From NCBI RefSeq assembly GCF_017599305.1, contig NZ_JAGFWR010000035.1:1-60181 (forward strand): a DNA stretch of 60,181 bases, given 5' to 3'. Position 1 is the stretch's first letter, and each line of letters begins with the position of its first letter. The stretch is from Micromonospora antibiotica. GTDB lineage: Bacteria > Actinomycetota > Actinomycetes > Mycobacteriales > Micromonosporaceae. The position numbers and the translations under genes were made by a program. A model generated the notes under the pieces. The model saw only the letters and a program-made list of their open reading frames with translations, was not told the DNA's origin and ran no database searches. Positions 33,586 to 42,034 of this stretch are shown here, piece by piece.

Positions 33586-35040
33586 CTACCAGCTCAGGTA
33601 GCCGGCCTGGGTCTGCACGTTCAGCTCGGGCATCCGGACCAGGTCGGCCGTCCAGGTGCGCCAGTCGTTGAGCTTGAGCACGTCCAGCCCTTTCTGGATG
33701 TCGCTGGAGTAGATGTGCCCGTTGTAGTAGTAGGTCGACCAGGCGCCGCCGGTGGTGAGCTGGGTGTCCGACAGCGGCCCGCGCTCCCAGAAGCCGATCT
33801 CCTTCGGCCGGGTCGAGTCGGTGAAGTCCCAGACCGAGACCCCGCCCTGGTACCACGCCTGCACCATGATGTCCTTGCCGAGTACGGGGATCAGCGAGCC
33901 GTTGTGGGCCACGCAGTTTTCGGTGTCGGCGTTGGTGCGGGGGATCTTGTAGTAGCTGCGGAAGACCATCGTGCGGGCGTCGCCCCGACCGGTGATGTCG
34001 TAGACGGCGTCCGCGCCCCGGTTCGGGCCGACGATCTCGTTGCAGGTGGCCGCGCCGCCGCCGCCGAGTTCGTCGGTGAACACCACCTTGGTCCCGGCGT
34101 TGTTGAACGTCGCCGAGTGCCAGAACGCGAAGTTCGCCGTGTCCCGCACCCGGTTGATCACCCGGGGTGCCTCCCGGTCGCGGATGTCGAGCAGGACGCC
34201 GTCGCCCATGCACGCCCCGGCGGCCAGGTCCTTGGCCGGGTAGGCGGTGATGTCGTGGCAGCCGGTGGTGGCCGAGGTCTGCCCGGGGATGCCCTCGTAG
34301 CCGCCGTCGGGGAAGAGGTTCGGGGTGGCCACCACCGACGCCTCGGTGGGCTTGTGCACCGGGACCTTCACGATGGAGATCGAGTCGTGCGGCGGCTGGC
34401 AGTCGGGGAAGTCGGCCCGGGGGCTGTACGACGACACGTACAGGTAGACGGCCCTGCGGTCCTTGCCGGGGACGAGGGTGTGGGTGTGTGAGCCGCAGGC
34501 GGTCTCCACCGACTTGACGTAGCGCGGGTTGGCCTTGTCGCTGATGTCGAAGACCTTGATGCCCTCCCAGGACTCCTTCACCGTCGCCGGTTGGCTCGCG
34601 CTGGCGCACGAGTCGTCGGTGCGGGACGAGTCGGTGGAGAGGAAGAGCAGGTCGCCGTAGACGGAGATGTCGTTCTGCGAGCCGGGGCAGAGCACCTGCG
34701 ACACGATCTTCGGGGCGCTGGGGCGGCCGATGTCGTAGACGACGAAGCCGTTGTAGTTGCCGACGAAGGCGTACCGACCCTGGAAGGCCATGTCGGTGCC
34801 GAACGCGCTGGTGGTGTCGAACGGCGCCTGCTTGGGCAGGTTGGCGACCTGGCGCAGGTTGGGGCTGCTGGAGACCTCGTCGACGGCGAGGCCGGGGGCT
34901 GCCGGCGTCCCGCTCTCCGTCGCGGTGGCGGGTGCGGCGTTGCCTGCCGGGCTGGTGGCGACGCTCGCCACCAGCAGGCCGGCGGCGACCACGCTGACGA
35001 TCTTCAGCTGCCGTGGTCGGGGCAGGGAGAACCTGATCAT
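33586..35040 (-). CDS. Secreted LVIVD-repeat beta-propeller protein
   Basis: A 484-residue exported protein. A signal peptide (about 1-38, IVSVVAAGLLVASVATSPAGNAAPA) precedes a beta-propeller-like body of LVIVD-type blades: GFVVYDIGRPSAPKIVSQ, GIKVFDISDKANPRYVKSV, GVLLDIRDREAPRVINRV and GVSVWDFTDSTRPKEIGFW, each with a polar first half that often contains H and N. Several Cys probably form disulphides. Its function is unknown. The ATG at 35040 places the signal correctly. It is divergent from the DUF305 gene across a CRP-like palindrome, so the two may be co-controlled. Confidence 0.85.
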   Translation of the reverse strand: MIRFSLPRPRQLKIVSVVAAGLLVASVATSPAGNAAPATATESGTPAAPGLAVDEVSSSPNLRQVANLPKQAPFDTTSAFGTDMAFQGRYAFVGNYNGFVVYDIGRPSAPKIVSQVLCPGSQNDISVYGDLLFLSTDSSRTDDSCASASQPATVKESWEGIKVFDISDKANPRYVKSVETACGSHTHTLVPGKDRRAVYLYVSSYSPRADFPDCQPPHDSISIVKVPVHKPTEASVVATPNLFPDGGYEGIPGQTSATTGCHDITAYPAKDLAAGACMGDGVLLDIRDREAPRVINRVRDTANFAFWHSATFNNAGTKVVFTDELGGGGAATCNEIVGPNRGADAVYDITGRGDARTMVFRSYYKIPRTNADTENCVAHNGSLIPVLGKDIMVQAWYQGGVSVWDFTDSTRPKEIGFWERGPLSDTQLTTGGAWSTYYYNGHIYSSDIQKGLDVLKLNDWRTWTADLVRMPELNVQTQAGYLSW

Positions 35041-35103
35041 CGGCGGAACCCTTCGAAAGGGGACGATGCGTATCTGGCACCTTACTAGCCAGTGATGAGA
35101 GTT

Positions 35104-35123
35104 GATGTGATCCGCGTCACATC
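35104..35123. promoter_or_regulatory. CRP-like palindrome between LVIVD and DUF305 genes
   Basis: GATGTGATCCGCGTCACATC has 7-bp perfect arms about a 6-base centre and contains TGTGA-N6-TCACA, the CRP-family core. It sits 64 bases upstream of the leftward start and 57 upstream of the rightward start. Actinobacterial Crp proteins bind such sites; the regulator is not in this window. Confidence 0.7.
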
Positions 35124-35179
35124 TATTCGTCGCGGTGAATGGATACGATCGCGTCGACCTCGACCGGAGGGGGAGCCGC

Positions 35180-35860
35180 ATGACCGGCCCACGTGGACGC
35201 GTCCTGCTCGCCGTCACAGTCGCCGTCACCGTCCTGGTGTCGGTCGGGGTGGCCCTGCGCCCCGACGACCGGCCGTCCCCGGCGGCGCAGGGCCGCACGG
35301 CCACCCCGACGCCGACCCTCCCGGCGGACGCTCCGGCGGTGATCGTGCCCGGCCGGCCGGGCGAGCCCGCCGCGACCCGGCCCGCACAGGAGGTCCGCGA
35401 GCCCGGCACGCCCCGGTACAACACCCTCGACGTCTGGTTCGTGCGGATGATGATCCCGCACCACCAGCAGGCCCTCCAGTTGGCCGCGCTGGCCCCCGAC
35501 CGGGCCGCCAGCGCCCAGGTCAAGGCGATCGCCGCGCGGATCCGGGGTGCCCAGGCACCCGAGGTCGGGCTGCTGCGCGGCTGGCTCGACGCCCGTGGCC
35601 TGGCCGCCGAGGAACCCGGCCACGAGCACGGCCGGATGCCGGGCATGCAGACCCCCGAGGCGATCCGGCAGCTCACCGACGCCCGGGGCGTCGCCTTCGA
35701 CCGGCTCTTCGTGCGCCTGATGACCGCCCACCACGAGGGCGCGGTGACGATGGCCACCCAGTTGCTCTCCGCCGGGGTCGACCAGCAACTCAACGAGTTC
35801 GCCACCGCGGTGGCGACCGAGCAGACCGTGGAGATGACCCGGCTACGCGAGCTGCTCTGA
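35180..35860 (+). CDS. DUF305 family exported protein
   Basis: A 226-residue protein with an N-terminal hydrophobic anchor (VLLAVTVAVTVLVSVGVAL, about 8-26) and a Pro/Thr-rich tether. It has two DUF305 motifs: MIPHHQQALQLA (about 93-104) and MTAHHEGAVTMA (about 181-192), with a His/Met-rich loop HEHGRMPGM between (about 154-162). DUF305 proteins are four-helix bundles linked to copper handling in several bacteria. GGAGGGGGAG precedes the ATG. It is divergent from the LVIVD gene over a CRP-like site. Copper binding is inferred from the His/Met motifs. Confidence 0.85.
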   Translation: MTGPRGRVLLAVTVAVTVLVSVGVALRPDDRPSPAAQGRTATPTPTLPADAPAVIVPGRPGEPAATRPAQEVREPGTPRYNTLDVWFVRMMIPHHQQALQLAALAPDRAASAQVKAIAARIRGAQAPEVGLLRGWLDARGLAAEEPGHEHGRMPGMQTPEAIRQLTDARGVAFDRLFVRLMTAHHEGAVTMATQLLSAGVDQQLNEFATAVATEQTVEMTRLRELL

Positions 35861-35917
35861 GCCCCGGCCGGGCCAGGGCCCGCATCGACCCCGAACGGGG
35901 CACTACGCTCGGTCACC

Positions 35918-37150
35918 GTGAGCCGTACCCTCTTCGGTCGCCCGCTGCGCGGCGTCGCCTTCGACGTGTGCGTCAGCGCGCTGGTGGTGCTCTTCACCCT
36001 GGTCACGGCGGCAGCCCAACCCGGCGTGTCGGCCCAGCCCGGTGGCTGGCCGTCCGCGCTGGTCGGCCTGGCCATGGCGGTGGCCCTGCTGTTCCGGCGC
36101 GGCCACCCGTCGCTGGTCGCGGTGCTCGTCGCCGGTCTGGCGTTGACCCAGGTGGTCGCCGGCTGGGGTCCGCTGGCCTACGACGTCGCCGTGCTGATCG
36201 CCCTCTACAGCGTGGTCAAGTACGCCGACCGGCTGCGCGACGGCATGCTGGCCGGTGCCGTCGCCGCCGTCGGGGTGCTGCTGGCCGCCTCGCAGGCCCA
36301 GACCAACGCCGCCTGGTGGGCCCCCGCGATCTATTTCGGGCTGATCACCGGCGGGGTGTGGCTGGCCGCGTTGAACGTCCGCACCCGCCGCCTCTACGTG
36401 CTCAGCCTGGAGGAACGGGCCGCCACGCTGGAACGCGAGCGGGAGGCCGAGGCCCGCGCGGCGGTGGTCGGCGAACGGGCCCGGATCGCCCGCGAGCTGC
36501 ACGACGTGGTGGCCCACAGCATGGCGGTGATGATCGTGCAGGCCGACGGGGCCCGCCTGCTGTTCGACCGGGAGCCGGAGACCGCCCGGCAGGCGGTGAA
36601 GGTGGTCGCCGACACCGGCCGGCAGGCACTGGAGGAGATGCGGCGGCTGGTCGACGTGCTGCGCGAGCCCAGCCCACCGGAGCCGACCACCGGCCAGGGC
36701 GCGGTCACCCCGAGCACCGAACCGGAACGCCGCCGCGCCACCGTCGCCGAGCTGCCCGCACTGGTGGGCCGGTTCCGCGACGCCGGCCTGCGGGTCGAGT
36801 ACGTTGCCCGGGAGGTGCCGGCCACCCTGCCACCCGGGCTCGACCTGACCGTCTACCGGGTGGTGCAGGAGGCCCTCACCAACGCCCTCAAGCACGCCGG
36901 GGTCGGCGCGCACGCCACGGTCGCGCTGGGCGTCGACGACGGGCTGGTGGTCCGGGTGAGCGACGACGGGCGCGGACGCCCGCCGACCCGGCCGGCGCCC
37001 TCCGGCGGCCACGGCCTGGTCGGGATGCGCGAGCGGGTCGGCGTGTACGACGGCCGGCTCACCGCCGGACCCCGTACCGGTGGCGGGTGGCAGGTCGAGG
37101 TACGGCTGCCGCTACCGTCGACCCCGGACCCGGAGGTGATCGCGGCATGA
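35918..37150 (+). CDS. Two-component sensor histidine kinase (NarL-type partner)
   Basis: A 410-residue HisKA_3-type membrane kinase. The first half has about five hydrophobic segments (about 15-150) as the sensor. A coiled-coil linker (EERAATLEREREAEARAAV) leads to the dimerisation/phosphoacceptor motif RARIARELHDVVAHSMAVM (His about 197). The ATPase domain has NALKHA (N-box, about 326-331), DDGRGR and GGHGLVGMRERV (about 365-376). The GTG at 35918 is 8 bases after TACGCT, which suggests a leaderless transcript. It overlaps the response regulator by 4 bases (ATGA), so the two are translated together. The signal is unknown. Confidence 0.92.
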   Translation: MSRTLFGRPLRGVAFDVCVSALVVLFTLVTAAAQPGVSAQPGGWPSALVGLAMAVALLFRRGHPSLVAVLVAGLALTQVVAGWGPLAYDVAVLIALYSVVKYADRLRDGMLAGAVAAVGVLLAASQAQTNAAWWAPAIYFGLITGGVWLAALNVRTRRLYVLSLEERAATLEREREAEARAAVVGERARIARELHDVVAHSMAVMIVQADGARLLFDREPETARQAVKVVADTGRQALEEMRRLVDVLREPSPPEPTTGQGAVTPSTEPERRRATVAELPALVGRFRDAGLRVEYVAREVPATLPPGLDLTVYRVVQEALTNALKHAGVGAHATVALGVDDGLVVRVSDDGRGRPPTRPAPSGGHGLVGMRERVGVYDGRLTAGPRTGGGWQVEVRLPLPSTPDPEVIAA

Positions 37151-37812
37151 CGGTACGAGTGGTGATCGTGGACGACCAGGCGCTGGTGCGGGCCGGCTTC
37201 CGGATGGTGCTGGACTCCCAGCCTGACCTGACGGTCGTCGGCGAGGCGATCGACGGGGCGGACGCGTTGCGGGTGCTGGCCGGGGTCGAGGCCGACGTGG
37301 TGGTGATGGACCTGCGGATGCCGACCATGGACGGGGTGGAGGCGACCCGCCGCATCTGCGCCGCCTCCGCCGACGGCCGGCCCCGGGTGCTGGTGCTGAC
37401 CACCTTCGACACCGAGGCGGACGCGTTCGCCGCGCTGCGCGCCGGGGCCAGCGGGTTCCTGCTCAAGAACGTGCCCCCGGAGGAGCTGCTGGCGGCCATC
37501 CGGGTGGTCGCCGAGGGCGACTCGGTGGTCGCCCCGTCGATCACCCGCCGACTGCTCGACCGGTTCGCCGACCGGCTCGGTCCCGCCCCCACCGAGGACC
37601 CGCGCCTGGCCCAGCTCACCGACCGGGAACGGGAGATCCTGCTGCTGGTCGCGCAGGGCCTGGCCAACGCCGAGATCGCCGCCCGGGTGCACGTCGCCGA
37701 GGCGACGGTGAAGACCCACGTCGGCCGGATCCTGGCCAAGCTCCAGCTCCGCGACCGGGTCCAGGTGGTGGTCCTGGCCTACGAGAGCGGCCTGGTCACC
37801 CCGGGCGGCTGA
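37147..37812 (+). CDS. NarL/LuxR-family response regulator
   Basis: A 221-residue regulator. The receiver domain (about 1-120) has acidic pocket residues in VIVDDQALVRAG, the phospho-acceptor Asp near 55 in VVMDLRMPTMDGVEAT, Thr/Ser in LVLTTFD and Lys in FLLKNVPPEEL. A LuxR-type HTH (about 153-215) carries LTDREREILLLVAQGLANAEIAARVHVAEATVKTHV. It is phosphorylated by the overlapping kinase. The target is not known; the downstream ABC permease gene is a candidate because this gene pairing often controls an adjacent ABC exporter. Confidence 0.93.
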   Translation: MTVRVVIVDDQALVRAGFRMVLDSQPDLTVVGEAIDGADALRVLAGVEADVVVMDLRMPTMDGVEATRRICAASADGRPRVLVLTTFDTEADAFAALRAGASGFLLKNVPPEELLAAIRVVAEGDSVVAPSITRRLLDRFADRLGPAPTEDPRLAQLTDREREILLLVAQGLANAEIAARVHVAEATVKTHVGRILAKLQLRDRVQVVVLAYESGLVTPGG

Positions 37813-37954
37813 GCCCGGGTACGACCTGGGGCGTACGGGTGTCCCGGTCCGGGGCGACCTGTGGCGGAGTCGGCCCGAGCGGGCGGGTGGACGCCGGGCG
37901 GCGGGCCGCTGCCTAGCGTCGGAGGGGACCGCACCACGCCGACCGGGAGTGCCC

Positions 37955-38086
37955 ATGTCCGTGCCCACCGTCGCCCACCCCGCGCCCCACCCACCCACCG
38001 TCGCCGGCCGTCGCCCCACCGGCTGCCGCCCGCCCGTGGGGTCCGGGGCCGTGCCGCGCCGGGCCGTCGGCCGGGGCCGGCGGTGA
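37955..38086 (+). pseudogene. Remnant of an ABC-transporter ATPase gene (43-codon ORF)
   Basis: A short frame starting MSVPTVAHPAPHPPTVAGRR has GGGAG 6 bases before its ATG. It ends with a TGA that overlaps the permease GTG at 38083 (GTGA). This is exactly the start site and coupling expected for the ATPase of a MacB-like exporter. Its later part (PPVGSGAVPRRAV) recalls the YGSG...V region just after an ATPase N-terminus, but no Walker motifs follow. I infer a large internal deletion or decay. A short leader peptide is the alternative. TAGCGT at 37914-37919 may be the promoter. Confidence 0.45.
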
Positions 38087-40569
38087 CCGGGATGTGGCGG
38101 CTGACCCTGCGTACGCTGCGCGCCGACGCCCTGCGCCTGCTGCTCTCCTCGGTGGCGATCGTGCTCGGGGTCGCGTTCGTCGCCGGCACGCTGATGCTCA
38201 CCGACGGCATGCAGGCCGGGGCATACGAGCGGGCCGGCGCCTTCGACCGGCACACCGACCTGGGCGTCTACGCCGACCGGACCACCCTGCCGCCGTCCCT
38301 GGTCGACCGGGTGCGCACGGTCGACGGGGTGGCCGAGGCCGCCGGGGAGCTGACCGCCCTCGTCGGGGTGGTCGGCGTCGACGGCCGGCCGGTGCTCGGC
38401 GTCGGGTTGCTCGCCGCGATCCCCACCGGGCCCGCGTTGCGCTCCTACGACGTGGTCGCCGGCCGGCTGCCCGACCGGCCCGGCGAGGTGGTCCTCGACG
38501 CGCCCACGGTCGCCGCGCAGGGGTTCACGCTCGGTGGCCCGGTCGGCGTCGGCGGCGCGACCGGCCCGGCCCGCCCGTACACCCTGGTCGGCACCGTCGA
38601 CGTGGCCGGAACCACGCGCGACGTCGGCGGCCCGTTCGTCGGGTTGGTCGGCGCGGACGCGTTGGCTGTCAGCGGGCGGCCGGGCTACGACCGGATCATG
38701 GTGGCCGCCGCGCCGGAAACGGCGGGGCCGGCCCTGGCCGGCCGGGTGGCCGCGGTGGTCGGTGGGGACGCCACGGTGAAGTCGCGGCAGCGCATCCTCG
38801 ACGAGGCCGTCGAGGACGGGGTGCGCGACCTCGACCAGTTCCGCCTGGTGCTGCTCGTCTTCGCCGGGGTGGCGGTGGTGGTGGCGGGGTTCGTCATCGC
38901 CAACACCTTCGCCATCGTGCTCGCCCAGCGGACCCGGCGGACCGCGCTGCTGCGGCTGGTGGGGGCCCGCCGGGGGCAGGTCTTCCGGGCCGCCGTGCTG
39001 GAGGCGGCGGTGCTCGGGCTGGCCGGCTCGGCCCTCGGGGTGGCGCTCGGTGTCGGGCTGGCCGCCGGGGCGGCGGCCCTGACCCCCCGGCTCGACCTGC
39101 CGCTGTCCGTCGCCGGTCTGACGGTGACCGCCCGGACGGTCGGGCTCAGCCTGCTGCTCGGCACCCTGGTCACCGTCGGGTCCGCACTGCTGCCCGCCTG
39201 GCAGGGCACCCGGGTGCCGCCGATGGCCGCCCTCGCCGACGCCGCCGGGCAGCCGGCCCGGGGTGCCGGGCGGGCCCGGCTGACCCTCGGCGCGCTGGTC
39301 GGTGTCGCCGGCATCGCCGCGTTGGCCGGGGCCGCCGCCGTCGGACAGATCGCCCTGGTCGCCGTGGGTGGGGTGCTGTCCTTCTTCGGGATAGTCATGT
39401 TCGGTCCGTTGCTGGTGCCGGTGCTGGTCCGGTTGCTCGGCCGGCCGTTGCGACCGGTGTTCGGGGCCACCGCCGCGCTCGCCGTGGCCAACGCGGCCCG
39501 CAACCCGCGCCGGGTGTCGGCGACCGCCACCGCCCTGGTGATCGGCATCGGGTTGGTCTCGGCGTTCGTGGTCGGCGCCGGCAGCGTCAAGGTGGGCGTC
39601 GAGCGGGCGGTCGACGCCCGCATCGGTGTCGACTTCGTGGTCACCGGCGTCGGTGTCGGGCTGCCCGCCCCGCTCGCCGGGGAACTGGCCGCCCGACCCG
39701 AGGTGGGGGTGGTGCACGAGCACCGTAACCGGGTCGTCGACGGCGTCGAGCTGCGGTCGGCGCACCCGGCGCTGGCCCGGCGTACCCTCGACGCGGTCGA
39801 CGTCGGGGACGTCGCGGACCTGGGGCCGGGGACGGTGCTGGTGCACCGGGAACTGGCCGCCGCCCGGGGCTGGCGGGTGGGGTCGACGGTCACCGTCGCC
39901 GGCCGTCCGTTCCGGGTGGCCGCCGTGGTCACCGCCGACGGCCCGACGTCGCAGGGGGTGCCCGCCGGGCACGTGGTCGACCTGGCCGACGCCGACTTCA
40001 CCGCGCTCTACCCCGACGAACGCGGCCAGCTGGCCGAGGTCGAGCCGGCCGACGGGGTGTCCGCCGAGCGGGCCCGCGCCGCCATCGGGGCGGTGGTCGC
40101 CCGGTACCCGACGGTGAACCTGCTGGACCAGGCCGCCTACAAGAAGACGCTCACCGGCACGGTGGACATGCTGCTCGCCTTCGTCACCGCGCTGCTCGGC
40201 CTGGCCGTGGTGATCGCCCTGGTCGGCGTCGCGAACACGCTCAGCCTGTCGGTGGTGGAGCGGAGCCGGGAAAACGCCGTGCTGCGTGCCGTGGGGCTGT
40301 CCCGGGGACGGATGCGCCTGCTGCTGGCCGTCGAGGCGGTGCTGACCGCCCTGGTCGGCGCGTTGCTCGGCACCGCGCTGGGCATCGCGGTCAGCGCCGG
40401 GACGGTGGCCTTCGTGGCCCGGCTGGGTGGCGGCTTCACGCTGGTGCTGCCCTGGGGGCGGCTCGGGCTGATCCTCGCCGTGGCCGTGCTCGCCGCGCTG
40501 GCCGCCTCGGTGCTGCCGGCCCGTCGTGCCCTGGCCCGTCCGGTGGTGGAGGCGCTCGGCGCGGAGTGA
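38083..40569 (+). CDS. FtsX/MacB-like ABC transporter permease
   Basis: An 828-residue permease with two FtsX units. TM1 is near the N-terminus (about 20-38), followed by an extracytoplasmic domain (about 40-245). Three TM helices occur at about 260-370 (VLLVFAGVAVVVAGFVIANTF...LLRLVGARRGQVFRA). A second TM and domain (about 400-660) and the final TM trio (about 690-825; MLLAFVTALLGLAVVIALVGVANTL...LRAVGLSRGRMR) complete the fold. The ATP-binding partner that normally precedes it is missing, apart from a 43-codon remnant. The start is the GTG overlapping that ORF; the ATG at 38092 is an alternative. Without an ATPase it may be inactive, or may use one encoded elsewhere. Confidence 0.87.
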   Translation: MTGMWRLTLRTLRADALRLLLSSVAIVLGVAFVAGTLMLTDGMQAGAYERAGAFDRHTDLGVYADRTTLPPSLVDRVRTVDGVAEAAGELTALVGVVGVDGRPVLGVGLLAAIPTGPALRSYDVVAGRLPDRPGEVVLDAPTVAAQGFTLGGPVGVGGATGPARPYTLVGTVDVAGTTRDVGGPFVGLVGADALAVSGRPGYDRIMVAAAPETAGPALAGRVAAVVGGDATVKSRQRILDEAVEDGVRDLDQFRLVLLVFAGVAVVVAGFVIANTFAIVLAQRTRRTALLRLVGARRGQVFRAAVLEAAVLGLAGSALGVALGVGLAAGAAALTPRLDLPLSVAGLTVTARTVGLSLLLGTLVTVGSALLPAWQGTRVPPMAALADAAGQPARGAGRARLTLGALVGVAGIAALAGAAAVGQIALVAVGGVLSFFGIVMFGPLLVPVLVRLLGRPLRPVFGATAALAVANAARNPRRVSATATALVIGIGLVSAFVVGAGSVKVGVERAVDARIGVDFVVTGVGVGLPAPLAGELAARPEVGVVHEHRNRVVDGVELRSAHPALARRTLDAVDVGDVADLGPGTVLVHRELAAARGWRVGSTVTVAGRPFRVAAVVTADGPTSQGVPAGHVVDLADADFTALYPDERGQLAEVEPADGVSAERARAAIGAVVARYPTVNLLDQAAYKKTLTGTVDMLLAFVTALLGLAVVIALVGVANTLSLSVVERSRENAVLRAVGLSRGRMRLLLAVEAVLTALVGALLGTALGIAVSAGTVAFVARLGGGFTLVLPWGRLGLILAVAVLAALAASVLPARRALARPVVEALGAE

Positions 40570-40580
40570 CCCCGTGGTCG

Positions 40581-40611
40581 CCCGCCGGCCCGGCGACGCC
40601 GGGCCGGCGGG
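40581..40611. terminator. Shared terminator between permease and UDP-sugar dehydrogenase genes
   Basis: A perfect 13-bp stem (40581-40593 with 40599-40611) closes on a CGACG loop, 12 bases past the permease stop and between convergent genes. Confidence 0.75.
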
Positions 40612-40655
40612 CCGCTGCGCGCCGAGCGGGGGCGTCGCCCGTCCCGGGGCAACGG

Positions 40656-41918
40656 TCAGAGGCGTTCCACCATGTCGCCCCGGCACCGGTCCCGGGTGTC
40701 GAAGACGTACCGGGCGTGCCGGGTGACCAGGTCGTAGTCGAAGCTGTCGTGGTCGGTCACCAGGACCACCGCGTCGGCTGCGGCGATCTCCCGCGCGGTC
40801 AGCTCCACGACCAGCACCCCGCCCGGGATGTGCTGCGGCTCCGCGTACGGCTCGACCGCGCGTACGTCCGCGCCGAGCGCCTGCAACCGCCGGGCCACGT
40901 CCACCGCCGGCGAGTCGCGCATGTCCCCGGTGTTCTTCTTGTACGCCAGCCCGAGCAGCAGCAACCGGGCCCCGTTGACCGGCCGGCCGATCCGGTTCAA
41001 CCCGGCCATCACCCGCTGGGCCACGTGCTCGGGCATCTGGTGGTTGATGTCGTCGGCCAGCTCGATGAACCGGAACGGTCGGCCCAGGGTGCGCTTGACC
41101 TGCCAGGACAGGTAGCACGGGTCGATCGGCAGGCAGTGCCCGCCGACCCCCGGGCCGGGGCGGAACGGCATGAACCCGAACGGTTTGGACGACGCGGCCT
41201 CGATGGCCTGCCAGGCGTCGATGCCCAGTTGGTGGGAGGCCATCGCCAGTTCGTTGATCAGCGCGATGTTGACCTGGCGGAAGGTGTTCTCGATCAGCTT
41301 GGTCAGCTCGGCGACCCGGGTGGAGTCCACCGGCACCGTCCGTTCGACCAACCGCCGGTAGAAGCCGTCCACCCGGGAAAGCGACGCCGCGTCCACCCCG
41401 GACACCACCTTCGGGGTGTTCTCCAGCCGCCAGGTGGGGTTGCCCGGGTCGATCCGTTCAGGGCTGTAGCCGAGGTGGAAGTCACCCGGGCTGCGCAGCC
41501 CGCTCGCCGCCTCCAGCAACGGCCGGAGCAGGTCCTCGGTGGTCCCCGGGTAGGTGGTCGACTCCAGCACCACCGTGCAGCCGGGCCGGACGTACGGGCC
41601 GACGGCGGTGCCGGCCTGCTCGACGTAGCTCAGGTCGGGGGCCCCGTCGCGCAACGGGGTGGGTACGGTGATCACGCAGATGTCGAAACCCTCGGCGTCC
41701 GGGTACTCGGTGCTCGGCCGGTACCGGCCGCTGGCGAGGGCGCGGCCGAGCCGGTCTGCCCCGATGTCCTCGACGAAGGATTCGCCGGAGGCGAGCCGCT
41801 TGACCCGGTCGGCGTCAACGTCCAACCCGACCACGTCCAGTCCGGCTTCGACGGCGCGCATGGCCAGCGGCAGTCCGACGTATCCCTGGCCGATGACGAC
41901 GAGTTTCTCTGCGTTCAC
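40656..41918 (-). CDS. UDP-N-acetyl-hexosamine-type nucleotide-sugar dehydrogenase
   Basis: A 420-residue UDP-Glc/GDP-Man dehydrogenase family enzyme. The NAD-binding GQGYVGLPLAM (about 10-20) is followed by ITVPTPL (about 85-91), ESTTYPGTTED (about 120-130), and the central FGFMPFRPGPGVGGHCLPIDP with the catalytic Cys at about 263. The C-terminal domain has LLLLGLAYKKNTGDMRDSPA (about 317-336). The GGHCLPIDP and KKNTGDMR blocks favour the WbpA/WecC (UDP-GlcNAc or ManNAc dehydrogenase) branch over UDP-glucose dehydrogenase. It makes a uronic-acid sugar for surface glycans. GGGAG precedes the GTG at 41918. Confidence 0.88.
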   Translation of the reverse strand: MNAEKLVVIGQGYVGLPLAMRAVEAGLDVVGLDVDADRVKRLASGESFVEDIGADRLGRALASGRYRPSTEYPDAEGFDICVITVPTPLRDGAPDLSYVEQAGTAVGPYVRPGCTVVLESTTYPGTTEDLLRPLLEAASGLRSPGDFHLGYSPERIDPGNPTWRLENTPKVVSGVDAASLSRVDGFYRRLVERTVPVDSTRVAELTKLIENTFRQVNIALINELAMASHQLGIDAWQAIEAASSKPFGFMPFRPGPGVGGHCLPIDPCYLSWQVKRTLGRPFRFIELADDINHQMPEHVAQRVMAGLNRIGRPVNGARLLLLGLAYKKNTGDMRDSPAVDVARRLQALGADVRAVEPYAEPQHIPGGVLVVELTAREIAAADAVVLVTDHDSFDYDLVTRHARYVFDTRDRCRGDMVERL

Positions 41919-42034
41919 CTGGGCTCCCTGCAAGCGTGTCCTTGCACGGAGCCTAGATGGCGATATAGCGATCTACGCCCGTTTTGGTGTTCCTGGGGGC
42001 TCTAGGGGCGTTCCTGCCCAAACGAGAGGATCGT

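Noticed and set aside
36853..41118. Very long open frame (over 1,400 codons) on the minus strand across the permease and two-component genes.
   Set aside because: It is antisense to clear, motif-rich genes and has Gly/Arg/His-rich low-complexity translation. Such shadows are expected at this GC content.
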